Assembly: GCF_003008515.1 (NCBI RefSeq)
Contig: NZ_CP027668.1
Coordinates: forward strand, 3,203,001 to 3,267,000
Length of the DNA: 64,000 nucleotides
Direction: 5' to 3'
From: Phreatobacter cathodiphilus
Lineage (GTDB): Bacteria; Pseudomonadota; Alphaproteobacteria; Rhizobiales; Phreatobacteraceae
In this document: piece by piece, positions 8,089 to 20,399 of the stretch
Layout: the number at the start of each line of letters is the position of its first letter
How positions within the stretch are numbered: the first letter of the stretch is position 1
The notes under the pieces: model-generated
Databases searched by the model: none
Told to the model about the DNA's origin: nothing
The model's input: the letters and a program-made list of their open reading frames with translations, nothing else
Made by a program: the position numbers and the translations under genes

Positions 8089-8826
8089 ATGACCGACCGC
8101 TTCGCCACCGACCGTTTCTCCATCGACCGCCGGGCCGCCATCGCCGGCGCCACCCTGTTCACCGCAGCGGCCGCCCGCGGTGCCGCGGCCCAGGGCCGGC
8201 CCGCCATCGACGCGCAGACCGCGCTGATCGTCGTCGACGTGCAGAACGACTTCTGCCCCGGCGGCCGGCTGGCGGTGCCGAAGGGCGACGAGATCGTCGC
8301 CGTCTGCAACGCCATCGGCAAGCGCTTCCAGAACGTCGTCTTCACCCAGGACTGGCACCCCGAGGGCCATTCCTCCTTCGCCTCCAGCCATGCCGGCAAG
8401 AAGCCCTTCGACGTGGTGCAGATGCCCTATGGCGCGCAGGTGCTCTGGCCCGACCACTGCACCTGGGATTCGGCCGGCGCTGAGTTCCACGAGGCTCTCG
8501 ACATCCCCCATGCCCAGACCATCGTCCGCAAGGGCTACCGCAAGGAAGTCGACAGCTATTCCGGATTCCTCGAGGCCGACCGGAAGACCCCGACCGGCCT
8601 CGGCGGCTACCTCAAGGAGCGCGGCGTCACCCGTGCCGTCGTCGTCGGCCTCGCGACCGACTTCTGCGTCAACTGGACGGCCCAGGATGCCGCCAAGGCG
8701 GGGCTCGAAACCTTCGTGGTGGAGGAGGCCTGCCGCGCCATCGACCTCGGCGGCTCGCTGGACAAGGCCTGGGCCGATATGGCGGCGCTGGGGGTGAAAA
8801 AGATCAAGACCGCCGATCTCGGCTGA
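8089..8826 (+). CDS. Nicotinamidase-type isochorismatase-fold hydrolase with export signal
   Basis: A 245-residue protein of the nicotinamidase/pyrazinamidase family, which hydrolyses nicotinamide to nicotinate. The catalytic set is visible: D50 in VVDVQNDF, K148 in IVRKGY and C193 in LATDFCVNW. The metal-binding residues D88, H90 and H94 lie in TQDWHPEGHSSF. The N-terminal 35 residues are unlike cytoplasmic PncA. They contain DRRAAIAGATLFTAAAARGAAAQG, a twin-arginine followed by a hydrophobic stretch and an Ala-rich cleavage region, suggesting export. It is preceded by rppH with a 79-bp gap. An internal cytoplasmic start is not obvious. Confidence 0.85.
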   Translation: MTDRFATDRFSIDRRAAIAGATLFTAAAARGAAAQGRPAIDAQTALIVVDVQNDFCPGGRLAVPKGDEIVAVCNAIGKRFQNVVFTQDWHPEGHSSFASSHAGKKPFDVVQMPYGAQVLWPDHCTWDSAGAEFHEALDIPHAQTIVRKGYRKEVDSYSGFLEADRKTPTGLGGYLKERGVTRAVVVGLATDFCVNWTAQDAAKAGLETFVVEEACRAIDLGGSLDKAWADMAALGVKKIKTADLG

Positions 8827-8931
8827 GGGTCAGGACGCTGGCAATAGTCGGAATAGGATTTTTGTCCTTGACCAGCGTGACGCTCCGTGGTAGGTCTTCA
8901 GGCAGGTTCCGGTGCTGCGCCCACTGGTCCG

Positions 8932-8979
8932 CTGCATCGCAGAAGTGCGTCCTTCGAGGCTCGCCGCCGGACGATGCAG
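8932..8979. repeat. Dispersed palindromic repeat (GTGCGTCCTTCGAGGCTCGC family)
   Basis: This copy carries GTGCGTCCTTCGAGGCTCGC, the same 20-mer that occurs at 61541-61560. It is flanked by inverted arms CTGCATCG (8932-8939) and CGATGCAG (8972-8979). It lies in the 255-bp gap between the nicotinamidase gene and the ATPase operon terminator, in which no other gene was seen. Short elements of this kind are common between genes in Hyphomicrobiales. Confidence 0.65.
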
Positions 8980-9030
8980 TTTGCCCCCGACGGTTTCACG
9001 CACCACCACAGTTGCAAGCCACACCAACGC

Positions 9031-9054
9031 AAAAGGCCGCCCGGAGGCGGCCTT
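9031..9054 (-). terminator. Intrinsic terminator of the F1 ATPase operon
   Basis: A perfect 9-bp stem, AAGGCCGCC (9033-9041) and GGCGGCCTT (9046-9054), encloses loop CGGA. Read on the minus strand, the stem is followed directly by a short T-tract (A-run at 9031-9034 on the plus strand). It lies 27 bp beyond the atpC stop codon. Confidence 0.85.
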
Positions 9055-9081
9055 CGCCAAAAGTGAGGAACGAGACGCGGC

Positions 9082-9495
9082 TCAGTGCGTGGTGGCGATG
9101 GTGCCCAGCGCCGCCTTGACGCCCTGCAACTGGTCGAGCCGCTCCGAGGCCTTGATCTTCAGCGCGTCGTCCTTGGCGTCGGCGAGATCCTCCTGCGCCT
9201 CGCGGATCTCCCGGTCGATCTGCTCGACCTGGAGGTCCTCGACGGGCGTCGCGCGCTCGGCGAGCACGGTGAGGCCGCCGGAGGAGACCTCGGCGAAGCC
9301 GCCGCGGACGTAGAGCCGCTTCGGCTGGCCGCCGCCGTGGATGGTCAGGATGCCCGGGCGCAGCGTCGAGACGAAGGGAGCGTGACCGGCGAGAACGCCG
9401 AAGTCACCCTCCGAGCCCGGCACCACCACCTGCTCGACGGCTCCGGAGAAGAGCTGCCGCTCGGGCGAGACCAGTTCGAAATGGAAGGTCGCCAT
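9082..9495 (-). CDS. atpC: F1 ATP synthase epsilon subunit
   Basis: A 137-residue epsilon subunit, part of the central rotor stalk and an inhibitor of ATP hydrolysis. The N-terminal beta-sandwich starts FHFELVSPERQLFSG and continues with GSEGDFGVLAGHAPFVSTLRPG, the family signature. The C-terminal helical hairpin (about residues 90-135) is rich in Asp, Glu and Lys. It is the last gene of the operon, 27 bp after atpD, with the terminator immediately downstream. Confidence 0.97.
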   Translation of the reverse strand: MATFHFELVSPERQLFSGAVEQVVVPGSEGDFGVLAGHAPFVSTLRPGILTIHGGGQPKRLYVRGGFAEVSSGGLTVLAERATPVEDLQVEQIDREIREAQEDLADAKDDALKIKASERLDQLQGVKAALGTIATTH

Positions 9496-9522
9496 GTCGT
9501 GCGATCCCCTCTGTCAGGCCGA

Positions 9523-11868
<2,346 letters not shown>

Positions 11869-11869
<1 letters not shown>

Positions 11870-12321
11870 CAGCCGACGTCCCTTCTGGCTTCGATGGCCT
11901 GTTCCACCTTGCGGCGGAAGGCCAGCGGATCCGCAATCATCTTGATGGGCGTGGCGTTGATGCCCGTCCCATGCACGGTCACGTTCCCGAAATTGAGAAC
12001 GCGGCCGAGGAAAGTCTGGTCGACGGCGACCGAGTCGACCTTTTCGAGCCGCTGCTCGATGGTGGAGCGGGCGATGAAGCCCCACTTCGCCACCACCTTG
12101 CGCGACGTCACCGCCAGTTCGGTCGTCCGGCTCATGAACCAGGCGACCAGGAGCCAGAGCGACGCCAGGCCCAGAACCGCGGCCCCGTAGGGCCACACCA
12201 GAACGGTTGCGGCGAGGCCGACGACGACGGCGACCATGGGCCAGAAGTAGACGACCCAGTGGATCGTCGCTTCGTGGATGATCTCCTCACCCGGGCCCAG
12301 GCTGTCGCTGACGTAGCTCAC
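11869..12321 (-). CDS. PH-domain (bPH) membrane protein inserted in the ATPase operon
   Basis: A 150-residue protein with two adjacent transmembrane segments (about residues 22-40 and 44-63), then a soluble domain of the bacterial pleckstrin-homology type. The segments are [50 protein letters not shown] and [17 protein letters not shown]. Similar domains occur in YdbT/YdbS-like proteins of unknown role. It sits 11 bp after atpA and overlaps the atpG start by one base, so it belongs to the transcript between core subunit genes. This suggests, but does not prove, a role in ATP synthase assembly or membrane homeostasis. Confidence 0.88.
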
Positions 12322-12331
12322 CGCGCCCCGA

Positions 12332-14421
<2,090 letters not shown>

Positions 14422-14679
14422 CGCGTCTCTCGCGCTTCACGTGTCGAGGCCTTCGGGTCCCGCTGGCTGCCCCGCTTTCGCCCGGCAGCAACAAACCTTT
14501 GTCTCGACTGGGAAATTGGTCATCGGAGGAATGTCGCCGATGTGACTTCCCCCCGAAGTCGGCTGTCCGGTAGCACACGTATTCTCATGGTGCAACGCCA
14601 TGAAAGCCTGTGGCCCGTGCACCAAAGGTCGCGGCGACCGGGCTTTCCACCGTTTTGGCGGGAATGGGGCGTGCCGCGG

Positions 14680-15180
14680 TCACTCCCGGAGCGAGGCTGC
14701 GATGGCCGGGATGCTGCGAAAGAGGATGAATGGGTCGTCCCTGGAGGGAAGAAAGCCGCGTCGTCGCCAGAAATCGGCAGCCTCATCGTCGACCGCATGG
14801 ACCAGCAGCGCCCGTCCGCCCACGAGGGTTGCCGCATCGACGCAGCGGGACAGCGCATGCTTGAGCAGGCCCGTGCCGATTCCCCGGCCGGCCCACGCGC
14901 GATCCGTGGCGAGTTGGCCCAGCACCAGGCATGGCACGGGGTCAGGCGGCTGTCCGGTCCTGATGGAGCGCGGCATGGTGCCGGGGATCACCGCGGTCGG
15001 GGCAAGGCCGTAATAGCCGACGACCCGGCCGGCCTCATGGACGACCAGCACGGCCGTGAAGCCCTTCTCCTGGTTGGAAAGGGCTCGCGTTCTGATCCAA
15101 TTGTCGAGTGCGGGCTTTCCGCAGGAAAAAGCGGCGACGTCGTGGGCGGCCGTGAGGATTTCCGGGGCCGACAGGGCCAC
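14680..15180 (-). CDS. GNAT acetyltransferase toxin (TacT/AtaT-like)
   Basis: A 166-residue GNAT acetyltransferase of the toxin class that acetylates aminoacyl-tRNA and stops translation. Features include FSCGKPALDNWIRTRAL near the N-terminus, CLVLGQLATDRAWAGRGIGTGLL with the acetyl-CoA-binding RGIGTG loop at about residues 98-104, and FWRRRGFLPS near the C-terminus. It starts three bases after the stop of a DUF1778-type antitoxin gene on the same strand. That is the standard tacA-tacT arrangement. The tRNA target cannot be read from sequence. Confidence 0.9.
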   Translation of the reverse strand: MALSAPEILTAAHDVAAFSCGKPALDNWIRTRALSNQEKGFTAVLVVHEAGRVVGYYGLAPTAVIPGTMPRSIRTGQPPDPVPCLVLGQLATDRAWAGRGIGTGLLKHALSRCVDAATLVGGRALLVHAVDDEAADFWRRRGFLPSRDDPFILFRSIPAIAASLRE

Positions 15181-15183
15181 GGT

Positions 15184-15483
15184 TCAGCTTTCGGAAGCTG
15201 GGATTGCTTCCCAGGGAGCGCGCCTCTTCACCAGATCAACCATCTCCGGAACGGGCGCGGCCGGCGTCTCGAGCACGGCCAGAAAAGCGGTGAAGCCCTC
15301 GGGGCTCATGCGGATAAGGTGCTGTTCCATCAGCACGTCCTCGGCTGCACGAACAGCCGCCTCGCGCACGAAATCCGTACGGCTTCTCCCGCGCAGCCCG
15401 GCGGCGCGGTCGATCATCGCGATATCGGCCTCGGGCAGGCGCATCGAAATGGGGTGGTCGCTACGGGCGCTCTTGGCGGTCAT
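15184..15483 (-). CDS. DUF1778 ribbon-helix-helix antitoxin (TacA-like)
   Basis: A 99-residue antitoxin. The N-terminal ribbon-helix-helix segment ISMRLPEADIAMIDRAAGLRGRSRTDFV binds operator DNA as a dimer. The C-terminal tail binds and neutralises the GNAT toxin. The start MTAKSARSD at 15483 is preferred over an upstream in-frame ATG because it has a GGAGG-type ribosome-binding site and fits the family length. The upstream promoter overlaps an inverted repeat, which fits autoregulation by the antitoxin-toxin complex. Confidence 0.9.
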   Translation of the reverse strand: MTAKSARSDHPISMRLPEADIAMIDRAAGLRGRSRTDFVREAAVRAAEDVLMEQHLIRMSPEGFTAFLAVLETPAAPVPEMVDLVKRRAPWEAIPASES

Positions 15484-15505
15484 GGCGCGATCCTCCAGCA
15501 GACCA

Positions 15506-15535
15506 ACTCTAATGAATTGTACTGCGATCTGCAAT
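15506..15535 (-). promoter_or_regulatory. Promoter with overlapping inverted repeat for the toxin-antitoxin pair
   Basis: Read on the minus strand there is a -35 TTGCAG (15529-15534), a 17-bp spacer and a -10 TAGAGT (15506-15511), 22 bases before the antitoxin start. Arms ATTGTA (15516-15521) and TGCAAT (15530-15535), 5 of 6 bases complementary, overlap the -35. They form a plausible operator for the ribbon-helix-helix antitoxin. Confidence 0.55.
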
Positions 15536-15557
15536 ACGACGGTGACGCCCCCAACGC

Positions 15558-15584
15558 AAACGGGCGGCCCCGAAGGACCGCCCG
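15558..15584 (-). terminator. Intrinsic terminator of the beta-oxidation operon
   Basis: A 10-bp stem with one G-U pair, arms CGGGCGGCCC (15561-15570) and GGACCGCCCG (15575-15584), has a TTCG loop when read on the minus strand. A short T-run follows (AAA at 15558-15560 on the plus strand). It lies 28 bp beyond the stop of the FadJ-like gene and insulates it from the toxin-antitoxin pair. Confidence 0.75.
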
Positions 15585-15611
15585 CTTCGTCTCATGCGAT
15601 GATCGGAAGCC

Positions 15612-17819
15612 TCAGGCCGCGGCCTTCTTGGCCGTCATGCGGCCGTAGAAAGTCTCGCCCTTGTCCGCCATTTCGCGCAGCAGCTTGTTGGGCGTGAAGC
15701 GGTCGCCGTATTTGGCGGCCAGCGCGTCGCACTTCTTCACGAAGGCCCTGGTGCCGATCATGTCGATGTAGCTCAGCGTGCCGCCCGACCAGGGCGCGAA
15801 GCCGAAGCCGAGGATGGAGCCGACATCCGCCTCGCGGGGATCGGTGACGACCCCTTCCTCGACGCAGCGCGAGGCCTCCAGCGCCGTCGTCACCAGCAGC
15901 CGGTCGATGATCTCCTGGCGGTCGATCGTGTCCGGGTCCTGCTGCGTGCCGACGAGGGCCTTGATCCCCTGCCACGCCGTCTTCTTGCCCGTGTCGGGAT
16001 AGTCGTAGAAGCCCTTCTTGGCCTTCTTGCCGATGCGGCCCTCCTGCTCGACCATGAAGGTCAGCAGCTTCTCCTGCTGCGGGTCCACCGCCTGGGTGCC
16101 GACCTGCGCCTTGGTGGCCTTCAGGATCTTCAGGCCGAGGTCGATGGCCACCTCGTCGTTGAGGGTCAGCGGCCCCACGGGCATGCCCGCCTGCTTGGCG
16201 AGATTGTCGATCATGACGGTGGGCACGCCCTCCATCACCATCAGATGGGCTTCCTTGATGTAGTTGCCGACGCAGCGGTTCACGTAGAAGCCGCGGGTGT
16301 CGTTGACGACGATCGGCGTCTTCTTGATCGCCTTGACGTAGTCGAGGGCGACCGCGAGGGCCTTGTCGCCGGTCTTCTCGGCGAGAATCGTCTCCACCAG
16401 CATCATCTTGTCGACCGGCGAGAAGAAGTGGATGCCGATGAACTGCTCCGGCCGCACCGAGGCCTTGGCGAGTCCGGTGATCGGCAGGGTGGAGGTGTTG
16501 GAGGCGAAGACGACGTCGGGCCGGATGGCGGCCTCCGCCTTCTTGATCACGTCGGCCTTCACCGCCGGATCCTCGAACACCGCCTCGATGACGAGGTCGA
16601 CGTCCTTCAGGTCGGCATAGTCGGCGCTCGCCTTGATCTTGGCGAGCAGCGCCTCGCGCTGGGCCGAGGTGGCGCGGCCCTTGTTGACCTGGTCGGTCAT
16701 CAGCTTGTGCGAATAGGCCTTGCCCTTCTCGGCCGCCTCCACGTCGCGGTCGATCAGCACCACGTCCATGCCGGCCTGGGCCGAGACATAGGCGATGCCG
16801 GCGCCCATGAAGCCGGCGCCGATGACGCCGATGCTCTTCAGCTGCGTCGCCGGCACGCCGGCCGGACGGCGCAGGCCCTTGCCGAGGGCGCCCATGGAGA
16901 CGAAGAGCGAGCGGATCATCGCCTGCGCCTGCGGGGTGCGCAGGACGGAGGCGAAATAGCGCGACTCGATGCGCAGCGCCGTGTCCATCGGCACGAGCAG
17001 GCCCTCGTAGACCGCGCTCATGATGGCGCGGGCGCCCGGATAATTGTCGTAGGTCTCCTTGCGGTAGAGGGCGTTGGCGGGCGGCCAGACCATCATGCCG
17101 CCGGCCGAATAGACCGGACCGGAGGGCAGCTTGAACTTCGGCTTGTCCCAGGGCTTCACCGGGTCGACGCCGGCCTTGAGCCGCGCCTTGGCCGCTTCGA
17201 TGAGCTTGTCGGCGGGGACGATCTCGTCGATCAGGTTCATCGCCTTGGCGCGGTCGGCCTTGAGCTGGTCGCCCTTCAGGAGCATCTGCAGCGCCGACTG
17301 GATGTCGGCCATGCGCGGCACGCGCTGGGTGCCGCCGGCGCCGGGGAACAGGCCGACCTTCACCTCCGGCAGGCCGACGCGCAGCTTCGGATTGTCCGAG
17401 GCGACGCGGGCGTGGCAGGCGAGCGCGATCTCGAAGGCACCGCCCAGGCACATGCCGTTGATGGCGCAGACGAAGGGCTTGCCGCAGGTCTCGATCTTGC
17501 GCAGCACCAGCGAATAGGCGCGGCTCTGCTCGAAGAAATCGGCCATGGCCGCCTCGGGGCCCTTGGCCTTGATGGCGTCCTTGAAGGTCTGGCCGAGGCG
17601 CTCGAGCATGGTGAGGTCGGCGCCGCCCGAGAAGGTGTCCTTGCCGGAGGTGATGACGACGCCCTTGACGGCGGCATCGGCCACGGCCGCGTCCACCGCG
17701 GCGTTGAGGTCGTGGCCGACCGACTCGTCGATGACGTTCATCGACTTGCCCGGCATGTCCCAGGTCAGGAGGGCGATGCCGTCCGAATCGACGGACCAGG
17801 TGAAGTTCTTGAGATCCAT
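15612..17819 (-). CDS. Bifunctional enoyl-CoA hydratase / 3-hydroxyacyl-CoA dehydrogenase (FadJ/FadB-like)
   Basis: A 735-residue multifunctional beta-oxidation enzyme. The N-terminal crotonase domain has both catalytic glutamates: E130 in CLGGAFEIAL and E152 in LPEVKVGLFPGAGGT. A linker leads to the NAD-binding domain with the Rossmann motif GVIGAGFMGAGIA (about 331-343). The dehydrogenase C-terminal domains follow. The start MDLKNFTWSV is chosen because upstream in-frame sequence overlaps the thiolase 3' end and is non-conserved. It lies 14 bp after the thiolase gene and completes the hydration and oxidation steps of the operon's cycle. Confidence 0.93.
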   Translation of the reverse strand: MDLKNFTWSVDSDGIALLTWDMPGKSMNVIDESVGHDLNAAVDAAVADAAVKGVVITSGKDTFSGGADLTMLERLGQTFKDAIKAKGPEAAMADFFEQSRAYSLVLRKIETCGKPFVCAINGMCLGGAFEIALACHARVASDNPKLRVGLPEVKVGLFPGAGGTQRVPRMADIQSALQMLLKGDQLKADRAKAMNLIDEIVPADKLIEAAKARLKAGVDPVKPWDKPKFKLPSGPVYSAGGMMVWPPANALYRKETYDNYPGARAIMSAVYEGLLVPMDTALRIESRYFASVLRTPQAQAMIRSLFVSMGALGKGLRRPAGVPATQLKSIGVIGAGFMGAGIAYVSAQAGMDVVLIDRDVEAAEKGKAYSHKLMTDQVNKGRATSAQREALLAKIKASADYADLKDVDLVIEAVFEDPAVKADVIKKAEAAIRPDVVFASNTSTLPITGLAKASVRPEQFIGIHFFSPVDKMMLVETILAEKTGDKALAVALDYVKAIKKTPIVVNDTRGFYVNRCVGNYIKEAHLMVMEGVPTVMIDNLAKQAGMPVGPLTLNDEVAIDLGLKILKATKAQVGTQAVDPQQEKLLTFMVEQEGRIGKKAKKGFYDYPDTGKKTAWQGIKALVGTQQDPDTIDRQEIIDRLLVTTALEASRCVEEGVVTDPREADVGSILGFGFAPWSGGTLSYIDMIGTRAFVKKCDALAAKYGDRFTPNKLLREMADKGETFYGRMTAKKAAA

Positions 17820-17833
17820 GGTCGTCTCTCCTC

Positions 17834-19042
17834 TCACACGCGCTCGATGATGGTGGCGGTGCCCATGCCGGCGCCGATGCACAGCGTCACGAGGGCGGTG
17901 GACTTGCCGGTGCGCTCCAGCTCGTCGAGCACCGTGCCGAGGATCATGGCGCCGGTGGCGCCGAGCGGATGGCCCATGGCGATGGCGCCGCCGCAGACGT
18001 TGATCTTGTCGTGCGGGATGTCGAACGCCTGCATGTAGCGCAGCACGACCGAGGCGAAGGCCTCGTTGAGCTCGAACAGGTCGATGTCGCCGATCGACAT
18101 GCCGGCCTTCTTCAGCAGCTTCCTGGTGACGTCCACCGGGCCGGTGAGCATCAGCGCAGGCTCCGAGCCGATGTTGGCGAAGGCCCGGATGCGGGCGCGC
18201 GGCTTCAGACCCGAGGCCTTGCCGGCCTCGGCCGAGCCGAGCAGCACGGCGGCGGCGCCGTCGACGATGCCGGAGGAATTGCCGGCATGGTGGACGTGGT
18301 TGACGCCCTCGAGTTCGGGATGGGCCTGGATCGCCACGGCGTCGAACCCGCCCGCCTCGCCCATCATGACGAAGGAGGCGTTGAGGCTCGCCAGCGACTG
18401 CATCGTGGTCGTGGGACGCATGTGCTCGTCGCGGTCGAGGATGGTGAGGCCGTTCATGTCCTTCACCGGGATGACCGAATTCTTGAAGCGCCCCTCCTCC
18501 CAGGACTTCGCGGCGCGCTTCTGGCTCTCCACCGCATAGGCGTCGACGTCGTCGCGGGAGAAGCCGTACTTGGTGGCGATGAGATCCGCCGAGATGCCCT
18601 GCGGCATGAAGTAGCTCTTCACCGCGATGGACGGGTCCACCGGCCAGGCGCCGCCCGAGGCGCCCATGCCGACGCGCGACATGCTCTCCACGCCGCCGCC
18701 GACGACCAGGTCGTGCTGGCCGGCCATGACCTGCGCCGCGGCGAAGTTCACCGCGTCGAGGCCGGAGGCGCAGAAGCGGTTGATCTGAATGCCGGGGACG
18801 ACGTCGCCGTAGTCGGCCTTGAGGGCGGCGACGCGGGCGATGTCGCTGCCCGCCTCGCCGACGGGATCGACGCAGCCGAGGATGACGTCGTCCACGAGGC
18901 TGGTGTCGAGGCCGTTGCGGTCCCTGAGCGCGCGCAGGGTCGTGGTGGCGAGCTCGAGGGCGGTGACCTCGTGCAGGGCCCCGTCGGACTTGCCCTTGCC
19001 GCGCGGCGTGCGGACATGGTCGTAGACGAAGACGTCGGTCAT
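17834..19042 (-). CDS. Acetyl-CoA C-acyltransferase (thiolase)
   Basis: A 402-residue thiolase. The nucleophile is C91 in [16 protein letters not shown], the histidine lies in [15 protein letters not shown], and the second cysteine lies in [11 protein letters not shown] near the C-terminus. It cleaves 3-ketoacyl-CoA to acetyl-CoA and a shortened acyl-CoA. Placed between an acyl-CoA dehydrogenase and the FadJ-like multifunctional enzyme on one strand, it acts as the beta subunit equivalent (FadA/FadI role) of this operon. Chain-length preference is not evident from sequence. Confidence 0.94.
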   Translation of the reverse strand: MTDVFVYDHVRTPRGKGKSDGALHEVTALELATTTLRALRDRNGLDTSLVDDVILGCVDPVGEAGSDIARVAALKADYGDVVPGIQINRFCASGLDAVNFAAAQVMAGQHDLVVGGGVESMSRVGMGASGGAWPVDPSIAVKSYFMPQGISADLIATKYGFSRDDVDAYAVESQKRAAKSWEEGRFKNSVIPVKDMNGLTILDRDEHMRPTTTMQSLASLNASFVMMGEAGGFDAVAIQAHPELEGVNHVHHAGNSSGIVDGAAAVLLGSAEAGKASGLKPRARIRAFANIGSEPALMLTGPVDVTRKLLKKAGMSIGDIDLFELNEAFASVVLRYMQAFDIPHDKINVCGGAIAMGHPLGATGAMILGTVLDELERTGKSTALVTLCIGAGMGTATIIERV

Positions 19043-19112
19043 GGCGGGTTCCTCTCCCCGGTTGATGGCTGGGCGCAGCGCGCAGGCCGGAGACCGGCCT
19101 GCGCCGCTCGGG

Positions 19113-20270
19113 TCAGAGCGTGCGCGCGATGAGAATCTTCATGATCTCGTTGGTGCCGCCGTAGATGCGCTGGATGCGCGCGTCCCGGTACATCCGCGAG
19201 ATCGGGTACTCGTCCATGAAGCCGTAGCCGCCGAAGAGCTGGAGACAACGGTCGACGATGGTGTTCTGCAGGTCGGAGAGCTTGTACTTCGCCATGGAGG
19301 CCATGGCCGTGTCGCACTTGCCCTCGATGTGGAGCCCGACGCAGGTCTCGTAGAAGACCTTGGCGATCGTCGCCTCGGTCTTCATGTCGGCGAGTTCGAA
19401 CTGGGTGTTCTGGAAGTCGATGACCTTCTTGCCGAAGGCGCCGCGCTCCTTGACGTAGTCGATGGTCAGGGTGAGCGCCCGCTCGATCATGCCGACGGCG
19501 GCGCCCGCGATGGTCAGGCGCTCCTGTGGCAGGGCCCGCATCATCTGGTAGAAGCCCTGGTTCGGCTCCGGGCCGAGCAGCGCCTCGGCCGGCAGCTTCA
19601 TGTCGTCGAAGAACAGCTCGGAGGTGTCGGCCCAGTCGAGGCCCAGCTTCTTCAGCTTGCGGCCGCGGCGGAAGCCCGGCGCATTCTCGGTCTCGACGAC
19701 GAAGAGCGAGGTGCCCTTGGCACCGGCCGACGGGTCGGTCTTGGCGGCGACCACGACCATGTTGGCGTGCTGGCCGTTGGTGATGAAGGTCTTCGAGCCG
19801 TTCAACACCCAGCCGTTGCCGGAGCGTTCGGCCTTGGTGCGGATACCCTGCACGTCGGAGCCGGCGCCCGGCTCGGTCATGGCCAGCGCCGCGATGAGCT
19901 CGCCGGTCACCATCTTCGGCAGCCAGGCCTTCTTCTGCTCCTCGGTGCCGTAGTGGAGGATGTAGGGCGCGACGATCGGCCCGTGGATCGCCCAGCCCCA
20001 GGAATCCGCGCCGGCCATGGCGATCTCGTGGGCGATGACCGCCTCGTGGCTGTAGTCGCCGCCGGCCCCGCCATACTCCTCCGGGATCGAGGCGGAGAGC
20101 AGGCCCGCATCCGCCGCCTTGATCCAGGCGTCGCGGTCCATGACGCCCTCTTCCGACCAGCGGTCGAGGTTCGGCACGAATTCCTTGGCGAGGAAGGCCC
20201 GCGCGCTCTCCGCGAGCATGTCGTGCTCTTCGGTACGCCACGCGGGCTTCGGCAGGTTGAGGGCGCTCAT
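19113..20270 (-). CDS. Acyl-CoA dehydrogenase, LCAD-like
   Basis: A 385-residue flavoprotein that forms trans-2-enoyl-CoA. The FAD/substrate-binding signature is [18 protein letters not shown] (residues 128-145). Near the C-terminus it has [10 protein letters not shown], lacking the MCAD-type Glu after the Tyr. The catalytic base is probably E263 in [10 protein letters not shown], the position used by long-chain and isovaleryl-CoA dehydrogenases. It lies 70 bp upstream of the thiolase gene. Electrons would pass to ETF, not encoded here. Substrate preference (long or branched chain) is inferred from the Glu position only. Confidence 0.92.
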   Translation of the reverse strand: MSALNLPKPAWRTEEHDMLAESARAFLAKEFVPNLDRWSEEGVMDRDAWIKAADAGLLSASIPEEYGGAGGDYSHEAVIAHEIAMAGADSWGWAIHGPIVAPYILHYGTEEQKKAWLPKMVTGELIAALAMTEPGAGSDVQGIRTKAERSGNGWVLNGSKTFITNGQHANMVVVAAKTDPSAGAKGTSLFVVETENAPGFRRGRKLKKLGLDWADTSELFFDDMKLPAEALLGPEPNQGFYQMMRALPQERLTIAGAAVGMIERALTLTIDYVKERGAFGKKVIDFQNTQFELADMKTEATIAKVFYETCVGLHIEGKCDTAMASMAKYKLSDLQNTIVDRCLQLFGGYGFMDEYPISRMYRDARIQRIYGGTNEIMKILIARTL

Positions 20271-20399
20271 GTCAGTCTCCCAGATGTTCCGTCGGCCGCT
20301 TCAGGCTCGAGGGTGCAGTTACACCATCGACCGGCGCGGCTCTGAAGACGGCCTTACGGGGGAGCCGGCCACGCCGGCTCCCGGATGCGTTCAGAAACA

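Noticed and set aside
16245-18038. 597-residue plus-strand frame opposite the FadJ-like gene
   Set aside because: It is antisense to a gene with both catalytic glutamates and a Rossmann motif, so it is not a gene.
20360-20382. Perfect 10-bp GC hairpin as an intrinsic terminator between the acyl-CoA dehydrogenase genes
   Set aside because: There is no T-run on either strand, and the genes look like one operon. At most it is a pausing or processing site.
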